DNA from: Saprospiraceae bacterium
GTDB taxonomy: Bacteria > Bacteroidota > Bacteroidia > Chitinophagales > Saprospiraceae
NCBI GenBank assembly: GCA_027011385.1
Contig: JALVAD010000186.1
Location: 1 to 32,244 of the forward strand
Reading direction: 5' to 3'
DNA: 32,244 bases
Below the pieces are notes generated by a model. It saw nothing but the letters and a program-made list of their open reading frames with translations, did no database searches and was not told where the DNA came from. The translations under genes were made by a program, and so were the position numbers. Positions 24,893-32,244 of this stretch are shown here, piece after piece (the first letter of the stretch is position 1; each line of letters starts with the position of its first letter).

Positions 24893-25127
24893 GGTGCATT
24901 TCATTTTATTTTTTTGAATAAAATTTTATTGCCTTGTGGCAAATTGATAAAGATATACAAGAATTTTATAGTACGACATTGAGTGTTGCTACCTCCCCCT
25001 ATCATTTTTCGTAACAAAGTGAAGAAAAATTATTAGGGGGAGAGCAGAGCATTTGCGGGATGGTTGAGGGGGCGGTTGTGCTAAAAAACGGAAGTGTCAA
25101 TCCGTAAAGTAAAAAAATAAAATGTAC
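24893..25127 (+). repeat. Intergenic inverted-end element, copy 4
   Basis: Left end GGTGCATTTCATTTTATTTT; the right end is decayed (AAAAAAATAAAATGTACTC). CTCCCCCT at 24993-25000 pairs with AGGGGGAG at 25035-25042, and GCGGGATGGTTGAGGGGGCGG follows. The left half differs from copies 2 and 3 and has a 14-bp palindrome (AATAAAATTTTATT, 24917-24930) and TTGCC/GGCAA, which might end the MBL transcript. Confidence 0.65.
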
Positions 25128-25171
25128 TCATGCAGCAAATTGAAGATTAAAAACATCTTAATAGTATTAAT

Positions 25172-25334
25172 AGTGTCTGCACGAAAACACATCAAATTTG
25201 AAATTGATTCTTTTTGTCATCTTTTAACTTTTTCACAAGTGATTGATACTATGGCATCAAATCATTGTAAAAAAATCAAAATCTAAACAAAAGTCATCTG
25301 AATTTCAAAAATTGTCTGTTTTCGTGCAGACACT
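25172..25334. mobile_element. MITE-like element with perfect 18-bp inverted ends
   Basis: AGTGTCTGCACGAAAACA at 25172-25189 is the exact reverse complement of 25317-25334. The flanking triplets are both AAT, a possible 3-bp target duplication. Inner parts of the two arms are also partly complementary (for example TTTGAAATT in both arms). The 163-bp interior has no coding capacity. This is the form of a non-autonomous element mobilised by a transposase elsewhere, or the remnant of an insertion sequence. The parent family is not recognised. Confidence 0.7.
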
Positions 25335-25398
25335 AATATCATTTAGCTTTCATCATCCTGTGAATTTATCATATTCTTCATTATAAAATTCTGTTGAT

Positions 25399-27579
25399 AT
25401 GAAAAATTTATTATTCAAATTATTATTCGTTGCGATTATTATTAATGCCCGACACCCATTGTTTTCACAGACAATTGAATTGTATGGCAATTATCATACG
25501 ATGGGAATAATTGTCAATTTGAATGAAAATAATGACCCTGAAAACGATGCTGTTATGAGGGTAAAATACAGAGTTGTTGATTCCACATTTCAAGAAGGGT
25601 TTCCTGCAACCAGAACCAACAACACACAATTTGTAGGGAGCCTGTTTTGGCTTAAACCGAATACAAATTATGAAGTTATTGCAACCATTCAAGACCCGAC
25701 AAGCCCCAATCTTAACGGAACAATATTGCAAGCAAGCTCTAAAACCAGAGAAAATCCAAAACGATTCAATTCTAAAAAATCATATTATGTAAGCCCCAAC
25801 GGTAACGACACATCATATACCAAATCATCACCGGGTTCCATTCAGGAAGCCATAAAACTCGTAAAAGCAGGTGAAGAAATTGTTTTGCTCGGGGGTATTT
25901 ATCACGTGGGTAAATTGGTGTTCGCGTATCAAGGAACTGAAGAATCTCCCATAACCATTCGTTCGGCTCAAGGCGAAAGAGCAATTTTTGATGGCGCAGA
26001 TACCGTAAAACACACTTGGAAAAACGAAGGACAAGGAATATTTTCTACCGAATTGGATTATGAAAATACCCGGCTCATCATCGCTGATAATCGCAGATTG
26101 TATCAATATAAATCGATGAATGACCTCAATAATTTGATTTGGGAATTAGATGGTTTCTTTGTGGAAGGCAAAAAAGTTTATGTCAAAATACAAGATAAAA
26201 ATCCTGCCGATTTGAAGATGATAATATCCGATAAACACAATGCATTTACGGTTTGGGACAAAGATTATTTTCATTTCAGAAACCTTACATTCAGAAATTA
26301 TGGTCAAGGTGATTGGGCGAAAGCCATATATTTTTACAATTCAAGCCACAATGTGGTTGACAGTTGTCTTTTTGCAATGAACAATCTCGGTGTTGGGATA
26401 AAATACAGTTCCGACCAAATTACCGTTCAGTATTGTGAGTTTTACGACGATACGGATATGTGGGATTGGAATGCTATGAAAGCAAGTATTGTAGAAAGTA
26501 CTCTAATATCGTTTTATGATCCGGTGTTAGGTAGAGGGCACGTCATTAGAAACAATGTATTTCACGATTGTCAGGACGGAATGTCACCCGGCAGTTTTTA
26601 CAAAAATGAATTGACTACGGAATTAGATATTTACGACAATATTATTTACAATGCAGGAGATGACGGGATTTCTGTCGATGGATGGGCAAGCAATGTCAGA
26701 GTTTGGAACAATACGATTTATGATGTTTTGGTCGGTATTTCTTTTGCTCCTATAAACAAAGGTTCTGCTTATGCAATTAGGAATCTTATTTATAATACCG
26801 GATACGGTAATAACACTTACAGGGGAATGTCGTTCAAGTTTAATAGCGGATATGCAAAATCAGGTAAAATGTATCTGTTTCACAATACAAGCGATGCAAT
26901 GCTGGAAGGAGTTGACGGATTTGAATGTAGAATTCCGGGAGATTGGGAGCAGATTTATACACGTAATAATGCATTTACCGGAAATAGATTTGCAATCAGT
27001 TATTTTGAGGGTAGTGGAAACCGTCCATTGGATATGGATTATGACAATTTATTTACTTTCGACGAAGATGAATTTGCTTATTTTTACGACAACCAATCTC
27101 ATCATTATACCACTTTTAATGAGTTTCAGATTACCACCGGATTGGAATCAAATGGTATCGCTTCAAATCCAATGTTTCACTCTTCATCTGATGGTGATTA
27201 CAGCTTATTAAAAGACAGTCCGTTGATCGACAACGGAGTATTAATACCGGGCATCAATGATGATTTTTACGGAAAAAATCCAGATATTGGAGTCTACGAA
27301 TACATCCCTGCTAACAGTATCGAAAAGGAATACGCAATTGATAATATAACAATCTCACCAAATCCTGCAATTGATTTAATTGAAATTATCAATGCTGCAA
27401 AAGATTGTGAATTGTTCCTTTACGATGCAAAACAATCATTAAAAGTCAAGACAAATTGTGATTCAGATAATATGATACTTGACATTGGAAATTTAAAACC
27501 AGGTATTTATTTCTTGGTATTTGTTAATAAAAACAAAAAGGTAAGTTCTATTAAAAAATTGATCAAAATAGATTTTTAA
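25399..27579 (+). CDS. Secreted right-handed beta-helix protein with type A T9SS sorting domain
   Basis: 726 aa. A signal peptide covers about residues 1-23 (ending near LFSQ). Residues 24-115 look like a fibronectin type III-like module (VMRVKYRVVDS, LKPNTNYEVIATI). From YYVSPNGNDTSYT (about residue 132) to about 630 it is a parallel beta-helix of the pectate-lyase-like superfamily, with recurrent phrases such as NNVFHDC, DNIIYNAGDDGISVDG and NNTIYDV. The last 80 residues (ITISPNPAIDLIEI, LKPGIYFLVF) form a type A sorting domain, so the protein should reach the cell surface through T9SS. Beta-helix proteins of this kind often bind or cleave polysaccharides; no family-specific catalytic residue could be assigned, so a lyase activity remains a guess. 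Its helix start resembles the extra domain of paralogue 1 and the second half of the protein at 28041. Confidence 0.85.
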   Translation: MKNLLFKLLFVAIIINARHPLFSQTIELYGNYHTMGIIVNLNENNDPENDAVMRVKYRVVDSTFQEGFPATRTNNTQFVGSLFWLKPNTNYEVIATIQDPTSPNLNGTILQASSKTRENPKRFNSKKSYYVSPNGNDTSYTKSSPGSIQEAIKLVKAGEEIVLLGGIYHVGKLVFAYQGTEESPITIRSAQGERAIFDGADTVKHTWKNEGQGIFSTELDYENTRLIIADNRRLYQYKSMNDLNNLIWELDGFFVEGKKVYVKIQDKNPADLKMIISDKHNAFTVWDKDYFHFRNLTFRNYGQGDWAKAIYFYNSSHNVVDSCLFAMNNLGVGIKYSSDQITVQYCEFYDDTDMWDWNAMKASIVESTLISFYDPVLGRGHVIRNNVFHDCQDGMSPGSFYKNELTTELDIYDNIIYNAGDDGISVDGWASNVRVWNNTIYDVLVGISFAPINKGSAYAIRNLIYNTGYGNNTYRGMSFKFNSGYAKSGKMYLFHNTSDAMLEGVDGFECRIPGDWEQIYTRNNAFTGNRFAISYFEGSGNRPLDMDYDNLFTFDEDEFAYFYDNQSHHYTTFNEFQITTGLESNGIASNPMFHSSSDGDYSLLKDSPLIDNGVLIPGINDDFYGKNPDIGVYEYIPANSIEKEYAIDNITISPNPAIDLIEIINAAKDCELFLYDAKQSLKVKTNCDSDNMILDIGNLKPGIYFLVFVNKNKKVSSIKKLIKIDF

Positions 27580-27591
27580 ATAATATTTTTT

Positions 27592-27634
27592 GAACACAGA
27601 TGACACGGATTTTACTGATTAACACAAATCTGTT
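27592..27634 (+). repeat. GAACACAGATGACACGGATT-type repeat, copy b
   Basis: GAACACAGATGACACGGATT followed by TTACTGATTAACACAAATCTG, 12 bp after the stop of the beta-helix gene and preceded by ATATTTTTT, as in copy a (23889). Same orientation as the other copies. Confidence 0.5.
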
Positions 27635-27640
27635 TATGTG

Positions 27641-27724
27641 GGTTGGCAGCTACTCCGGTTTCGGAACAGAGTTGAGAAACGGGAGGCTGGGAGGCAGTAT
27701 GGCAAAAAAACAAAGTTGAAATAC
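27641..27724 (-). repeat. Inverted half-copy of the intergenic element
   Basis: Read on the minus strand, this matches the left half of element copies 2 and 3: a GTATTTCAAC-like end, TTTTTTTGCCATACTGCC, then CCCGTTTCTCAAC and CCGAAACCGG. The hairpin core and right end are missing. The rest of the 461-bp gap (27725-27880) shows nothing recognisable. Confidence 0.5.
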
Positions 27725-27880
27725 TTATTTTTAAAAGAAAGTAATCAATTTTCGTATATATTGCACTATACAATGAGCAATATTTCTATTTTTTGTTGAT
27801 TTTGTTGTGCATTTTTCATTCATTAAAACAAGAGAATGCTGAAAAATCATTAAGGTATTTAAGCACATTATTCATTTATT

Positions 27881-27920
27881 GAACACAGATGACGCGGATT
27901 TTACAGATATGCGCAGATTT
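27881..27920 (+). repeat. GAACACAGATGACGCGGATT-type repeat, copy c
   Basis: GAACACAGATGACGCGGATT followed by TTACAGATATGCGCAGATTT. It is the third copy of the short intergenic repeat seen at 23889 and 27592, in the same orientation, 46 bp upstream of a -7-like box. Confidence 0.5.
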
Positions 27921-27966
27921 AAACGAGGGTAAAAATATGTTAATGCAATTAACCGAAATTTTTTGT

Positions 27967-27974
27967 TAAATTTG
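27967..27974 (+). promoter_or_regulatory. Candidate -7 box of the 28041 gene
   Basis: TAAATTTG is a full match to TAnnTTTG, giving a leader of about 66 nt to the ATG at 28041. No TTG is present at the expected -33 position. Confidence 0.4.
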
Positions 27975-28040
27975 GCAGCATATTAGTCTTAGTTAGCATC
28001 AATTAACTATATTTACTGCACACTTTTTAAAATTATTACT

Positions 28041-31000
28041 ATGAAATTGCTTTTAAGTTTTTTATTTATTTTGTTTTCATTTAGTTATATCATTGGTCAA
28101 ACTACAATATCTAGCGGTCGATTAGGCATAACCGTGGAAAATCTCGGTGATGGAGCTAAAGTAACACATATCAAAGATAATGGTACAGAGACATTGAATA
28201 CTTCGACTACGTCAGAGTTTTTCACTTTCACCATCAGAAACACAACCAATAGCAATGATTATAATATAAGTTCCTTGTCCGGCTGGAATAATATAAATAT
28301 TTCGAATACATCATCAAGTTGTACTATCCAATTCAGCAATCCTACAAGTGGCAATTTGCCAACATCTCTTATTGCTACAGTTACAATCAATACTAATGAT
28401 GCAAAATCAGATTGGGATTTGTCAGTCGCGGGTCTTGGGACAAACTATTCGTTGATGGATGCAGTATTTCCTAAACTGAATATAGAAGCAAGTGGAAATG
28501 ACACTTTTTTATATCCGCTTTATTCGGGTAGATTGACGCACAATCCTGGTTCAGGAATAGATTACTATGATGATCCTGCGGATGGTGGAGATGATAATGT
28601 GGGACTTTATCCACGAGGATGGGGAACAACAATGCAATTTATGTCTTATTACAATGATAATTACGGTTTGTATTTTGGATACCACGATCCGGATGCTTCT
28701 ATTAAATATTTTGGTGTAAAAAACGCTAATTCAGGTATAAAAATAGAGTGTAGATACCCTTCCCCGAATAGAACCATTGCAGGAAATGATTGGAATTTAC
28801 CCGGAGTTTTTGAATTGGATTTATACGATGGAAATTGGTATGAAGCAGCTAAGATATACAGAGAATGGGTTTCAACTTCATCAAATTATTGGCCACAAAA
28901 CAGTACGAAACGGAACACTAGACAACATAGTATCGGAGATATTGGTGTTTGGCTTTCGACTTATATCTCAGAGACCACTATGTCACTAATGGAAAGTTAT
29001 ATCCAGACTGCTGTTAGCTTTTTTGATGTTCCGGTTGGAGTCCACGCTTATGAATGGAACTACAAGGAATTTGATCATTTTTATCCTGATTATTTCCCTG
29101 AAAGAACTGGATTTCCCGGATTAGTAAGTAATATTCAAACTAATAATCCTGGCTCGGTAATAATGCCATATACTAACGGTAGAATGTGGGATACCGGAGT
29201 TGGTGGCAATGATCCCGGTGACCCTGCTGCAGCAACTTATTACAACAATGATGGACAGCCCGATGCTGCCAAAAAATCAGATGGTTCTGAATATACCCAA
29301 ACATTCAAAAGTAATATATTTGCTGTTATGTGTTCTGACCAAACCGGCTGGCAAAATGTGATGTTAGATGCGGAAGATCAAATCACCAAATCAAGTAGAA
29401 TTGGAGCTAAAGCTATATATATGGATATGGTAACTGCTTCAGGACCCGCTCAATGTATGGATGCTTCTCACGGACACACGCTTGGTGGAGGTTCATTTTG
29501 GAAGGAAGGCTACTCTGATATGTTGAATAGTATCCACAATACAGTACCTGATGATGTATTTATTACTACGGAAGGAGGTTGCGATTTTATAGCTGATCAA
29601 GTGGATGCTTTTATGATACAGGGTTGGACTACGGACAATCAAGTTCCTGCCTGGCAGGCGGTTTATACCGGCAAAGTTCAACTATTCGGCACAAAGACGG
29701 GAGGTAGCCAATACGGCAATCAACAATTTTATGCAAAGCTAGGGCAAGGATATATTTTCGGAGTACAAACAGGAAGACAATATATATGGCTTGCTATTAA
29801 TCCAAATTCCAGCCCTAATAAATCAATGGCATCTCATTTTGTAAAAAGACTCAGCAGAATGAGATACAAACTTAGAGATTTTGTTTCTTACGGTGAAATG
29901 AAAAAGCCCTTGGATTTAACAGGTGATATTCCTGATTTGACCTATCATGTATTTGATTGGGGGGGACACAAAGGATATGTTGATGTAACTTATCCTGCTG
30001 TACAAAATTCGGTTTGGCAAAACGGAGATAGTGTCGTTGTATCATTGATAAATGCATTACTTCCCGATGTTCCGAATGTAATTGATGATAGTATTAGTGT
30101 TTCGTTTAGTTTCAACGGTGCGGATTATGGTTTAGCAGGTGCTTTGGCTGTGACAGAAATAATGGAAACATCGGAGGGCAACACATTTTACATGCCGAAT
30201 TCATTTACTCTTGATGTAGATATTCCTTCCATTACACCAAAGGCATATTTAATCAGACCGGCATCGGATTTAGGCAATGTATATTACGTTTCAACTACGG
30301 GAAATGACGCAAATACAGGCACAAGTGAAGCCCAAGCTTGGAGAACAATAGGTTATGCTGCGTCAAGTTCCAGTCCTGTGCAAGCTGGGGATATCGTCTA
30401 TATAAAAGCCGGTAATTATGGTGCTGAAAATATTGATTTCCAAAAATCTGGAACAGCAGAATTGCCTATTCTTTTTGAAGGATATCAAAATACTCCCGGT
30501 GATAATCCCAATACCAATCATTCATTTGGAGATGCGCTTAATGCGACAGTAATGCCGTTGCTTGACGGTGGTAACAGGGCAACTGGAGGAGGAGCATTTG
30601 AATTAAATTATAATTATTTTGTTTCCTTAAAAAATATCCAGATTACAAATTACAATTACGGTATTTACACATACGGATCTTCAAACTTGACCTTTGATAA
30701 TATCATAATAACCGAATTGGGTGATGTGAGTGCTTCTTATGACGGTACGGGATTTAGCCTAAATAAAAACAATGATGGTGATTTTGGTGAATATAACACC
30801 GTAAAGAATTGTTTTGTGGAAAACGCAGCTGCCGAAGGATATTCTTTTGACGGAAATTATAATAAGATTGAAAATAGCAAGGTGTATTGCAATGAAAACA
30901 CCGATAGTGCTGCGATGGATTATTATATTGTTTTTGGAGGTAATTACAACAAAATAGAAAACTGTTACGCGGAAAGAATTGGAGTTTTGGATCACGATGG

Positions 31001-31958
31001 TCATGGAATCGGATTTAAGGAAGATTGCGAATACAATACAGTAAAAAACAGTACATCTAAGAATCTCGGCGAAGGATTTTATGTCAGGTACAGAGCTTGT
31101 AAGTTCAATACTTTTGAGAACTGTAAGGCATATGACTTGAATGGATTTGCTGTAAGAGATGGTGCAAGCAATAATACTTTCAGAAATTGTGAGGCTATTG
31201 ACAACGAGAGTGCTGTTCTGTTTTTTGATACCGATGAAGATGGTGGCGCACAATATACAGGTAGAAACAATGTTTTTGAAAATTGTATTTTCCGCAACAC
31301 AACCGAAAATGTCATAGATTTCTTTTATTATGAATTGGAATCCATTTGCGATAATAATACTTTTAAGAATTGTGTGATCGACGGTGGTGATTATTTGTTC
31401 AATTGCGACAGAAGCAATCAAGACAATAAATTGGTGAATTGCATAGTGACCAATGTCACTCATTATTCACGTACCGCATATAATCAGGACAACAGTTACA
31501 CGCTAAATGTGCTATTAGAAAATACTGACTTTTACAATAACGGATTCGCAACACCTTCGGGAACGAACATAACTACTTTTGACCCTCAATTTGTAAATAT
31601 CGCCAATCACGATTATCACCTTCAAAGCTCTTCACAATGCATCAATGCAGGCAATACCGACGAGAGTCCTGATGCAGACAAAGAAGGTAATCCTCGCCCA
31701 TTGATGAATGCGTCCGATTTGGGAGCTTATGAATTCGGTATTTATTGGGTAGGATTCAAGGGCAATTATTGGAGAAATGCCGCAAATTGGTCAAATAATC
31801 AGATACCTACATCTACTGACAAAGTGACGATTCCTTCACCAAAATATTACTACAACAGACCGGAAGTACACGACAATTCACAGGTAAAAACCCTATATAT
31901 GAATGTCAATGGACAGATGATGATACAGGATAATGTGGTATTTGATGTATTGGAGTGA
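28041..31958 (+). CDS. Secreted glycoside-hydrolase-like (DUF6259-like) plus beta-helix protein
   Basis: 1305 aa. The signal peptide is 1-19 (ending at IIGQ). Residues about 20-200 form a beta-rich N-terminal domain, and about 230-640 resemble the TIM-barrel-like region of DUF6259 proteins (VGVHAYEWNYKEFDHFYPDY, AKAIYMDMV, FITTEGGCDF). D462 in YMDM and E511 in TTEGG sit at barrel strand ends and are candidate catalytic residues, by inference. From YYVSTTGNDANTGTSEAQAW (about residue 746) to about 1225 is a right-handed beta-helix with an Asn ladder (NTVKNC, NKIENC, NTFENC, NTFRNC, NTFKNC). The last 70 residues begin a W-x-G, NW-S-N-x-x-P-T module that breaks off after its first strands, and no T9SS sorting domain follows, unlike the neighbours. 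A secreted polysaccharide-active enzyme is plausible, but activity and substrate are unproven. Confidence 0.82.
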   Translation: MKLLLSFLFILFSFSYIIGQTTISSGRLGITVENLGDGAKVTHIKDNGTETLNTSTTSEFFTFTIRNTTNSNDYNISSLSGWNNINISNTSSSCTIQFSNPTSGNLPTSLIATVTINTNDAKSDWDLSVAGLGTNYSLMDAVFPKLNIEASGNDTFLYPLYSGRLTHNPGSGIDYYDDPADGGDDNVGLYPRGWGTTMQFMSYYNDNYGLYFGYHDPDASIKYFGVKNANSGIKIECRYPSPNRTIAGNDWNLPGVFELDLYDGNWYEAAKIYREWVSTSSNYWPQNSTKRNTRQHSIGDIGVWLSTYISETTMSLMESYIQTAVSFFDVPVGVHAYEWNYKEFDHFYPDYFPERTGFPGLVSNIQTNNPGSVIMPYTNGRMWDTGVGGNDPGDPAAATYYNNDGQPDAAKKSDGSEYTQTFKSNIFAVMCSDQTGWQNVMLDAEDQITKSSRIGAKAIYMDMVTASGPAQCMDASHGHTLGGGSFWKEGYSDMLNSIHNTVPDDVFITTEGGCDFIADQVDAFMIQGWTTDNQVPAWQAVYTGKVQLFGTKTGGSQYGNQQFYAKLGQGYIFGVQTGRQYIWLAINPNSSPNKSMASHFVKRLSRMRYKLRDFVSYGEMKKPLDLTGDIPDLTYHVFDWGGHKGYVDVTYPAVQNSVWQNGDSVVVSLINALLPDVPNVIDDSISVSFSFNGADYGLAGALAVTEIMETSEGNTFYMPNSFTLDVDIPSITPKAYLIRPASDLGNVYYVSTTGNDANTGTSEAQAWRTIGYAASSSSPVQAGDIVYIKAGNYGAENIDFQKSGTAELPILFEGYQNTPGDNPNTNHSFGDALNATVMPLLDGGNRATGGGAFELNYNYFVSLKNIQITNYNYGIYTYGSSNLTFDNIIITELGDVSASYDGTGFSLNKNNDGDFGEYNTVKNCFVENAAAEGYSFDGNYNKIENSKVYCNENTDSAAMDYYIVFGGNYNKIENCYAERIGVLDHDGHGIGFKEDCEYNTVKNSTSKNLGEGFYVRYRACKFNTFENCKAYDLNGFAVRDGASNNTFRNCEAIDNESAVLFFDTDEDGGAQYTGRNNVFENCIFRNTTENVIDFFYYELESICDNNTFKNCVIDGGDYLFNCDRSNQDNKLVNCIVTNVTHYSRTAYNQDNSYTLNVLLENTDFYNNGFATPSGTNITTFDPQFVNIANHDYHLQSSSQCINAGNTDESPDADKEGNPRPLMNASDLGAYEFGIYWVGFKGNYWRNAANWSNNQIPTSTDKVTIPSPKYYYNRPEVHDNSQVKTLYMNVNGQMMIQDNVVFDVLE

Positions 31959-32011
31959 TTGATTTGAATATTGGATAAAAAGTAAGATAAAACTTTAGTA
32001 TAAATTACAAT

Positions 32012-32244
32012 ATGATGAAAAAAGAGGCTTTTAAAAATTTGGAAAATTTAGGTAATAAGTACATAGAAGAACATTTATCTAAAAATTTTAATAATAAAGA
32101 TTTAGAAGAAAATTGGTAGGAAGGTCTAAAGTTTTTTTTTGATAAATCATTTGCAAGAGGCAAAAGAGATAAATTATCACACGAATATTTAAAATTTACA
32201 CTAAAGGTATTAGAAGAGAAGTTTTCCATTAATGACAATAATTT
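32012..32244 (+). pseudogene. Small unknown gene interrupted by in-frame TAG, runs off the window
   Basis: From ATG at 32012 the frame codes for 35 residues (MMKKEAFKNLENL to EENW), then TAG at 32117-32119, then continues open to the window end as EGLKFFFDKSFARGKRDKLS and beyond. The protein on both sides of the stop looks like one continuous charged, helical protein, and TAG is one base from TGG (Trp). I do not recognise the family. It is either a recent pseudogene, a sequencing error, or a truncated product with a restart. The same stretch is open on the minus strand, but that reading has no family features. Confidence 0.5.

Noticed and set aside
25344-25351. TAGCTTTC as a promoter -7 box for the 25399 gene
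   Set aside because: The last base departs from TAnnTTTG and no -33 box is visible, so it is mentioned only as a possibility and not listed as a feature.
30759-31463. Minus-strand open frame of 234 codons
   Set aside because: It is the complement of the Asn-rich beta-helix of the 28041 gene; that gene has a signal peptide and clear domains, the shadow does not.
32005-32238. Minus-strand open frame of 77 codons at the right end
   Set aside because: The plus-strand frame, although broken by TAG, reads as a plausible helical protein with a start after an AT-rich leader; the minus frame shows no recognisable features.

Overview
The window looks like a piece of an AT-rich genome from a member of the Bacteroidota. 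The evidence is converging protein content: type IX secretion (T9SS) sorting domains of both the short Por type (type A) and the gliding-motility type (type B), SprB-like repeats, a FISUMP domain, an orphan LytTR regulator, and TAnnTTTG-like -7 promoter boxes. I cannot place it below phylum level. No rRNA or tRNA gene was recognised. All genes run on the + strand except one transporter.

Left part (1-6233). A two-gene unit encodes a secreted Gln-rich helical protein of unknown function and a stand-alone LytTR DNA-binding protein. It is preceded by two 18-bp direct repeats spaced 21 bp apart, a plausible operator. Next is a secreted protein with YadA-head-like repeats ending in a FISUMP domain, whose last 35 residues have the look of a diversified binding surface. 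A POT-type peptide transporter lies on the minus strand.

Centre (6234-23814). Three giant paralogous surface proteins (2204, 1526 and 1658 aa) stand in tandem. Each has a signal peptide, a solenoid of 24-residue leucine-rich-like units, SprB-like modules, a VWA domain with a complete MIDAS motif, Ig/DUF11-like modules and a Cys-containing 99-residue repeat. The solenoid has 23, 15 and 8 full units in gene order, while the 99-residue repeat occurs 1, 1 and 4 times. The first paralogue ends in a parallel beta-helix plus a type A sorting domain; the other two end in a type B domain. They are best read as cell-surface adhesins.

Right part (23815-32244). A cytoplasmic MBL-fold hydrolase shares the promoter and leader cassette of paralogues 1 and 3. 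Two secreted beta-helix proteins follow: one with a type A sorting domain, one with a glycoside-hydrolase-like domain and no sorting domain. The window ends in a small gene with an in-frame TAG.

The long gaps are filled by a non-coding repeat family: four copies of a 210-375 bp element with imperfect terminal inverted repeats and a CTCCCCCT/AGGGGGAG hairpin, plus fragments, a separate 163-bp MITE-like element with perfect 18-bp inverted ends, and three copies of a GAACACAGATGACACGGATT-type repeat. The overall picture is a surface-adhesin locus growing and diversifying by tandem duplication, repeat-unit gain and loss, tail-domain exchange and spread of a promoter cassette.
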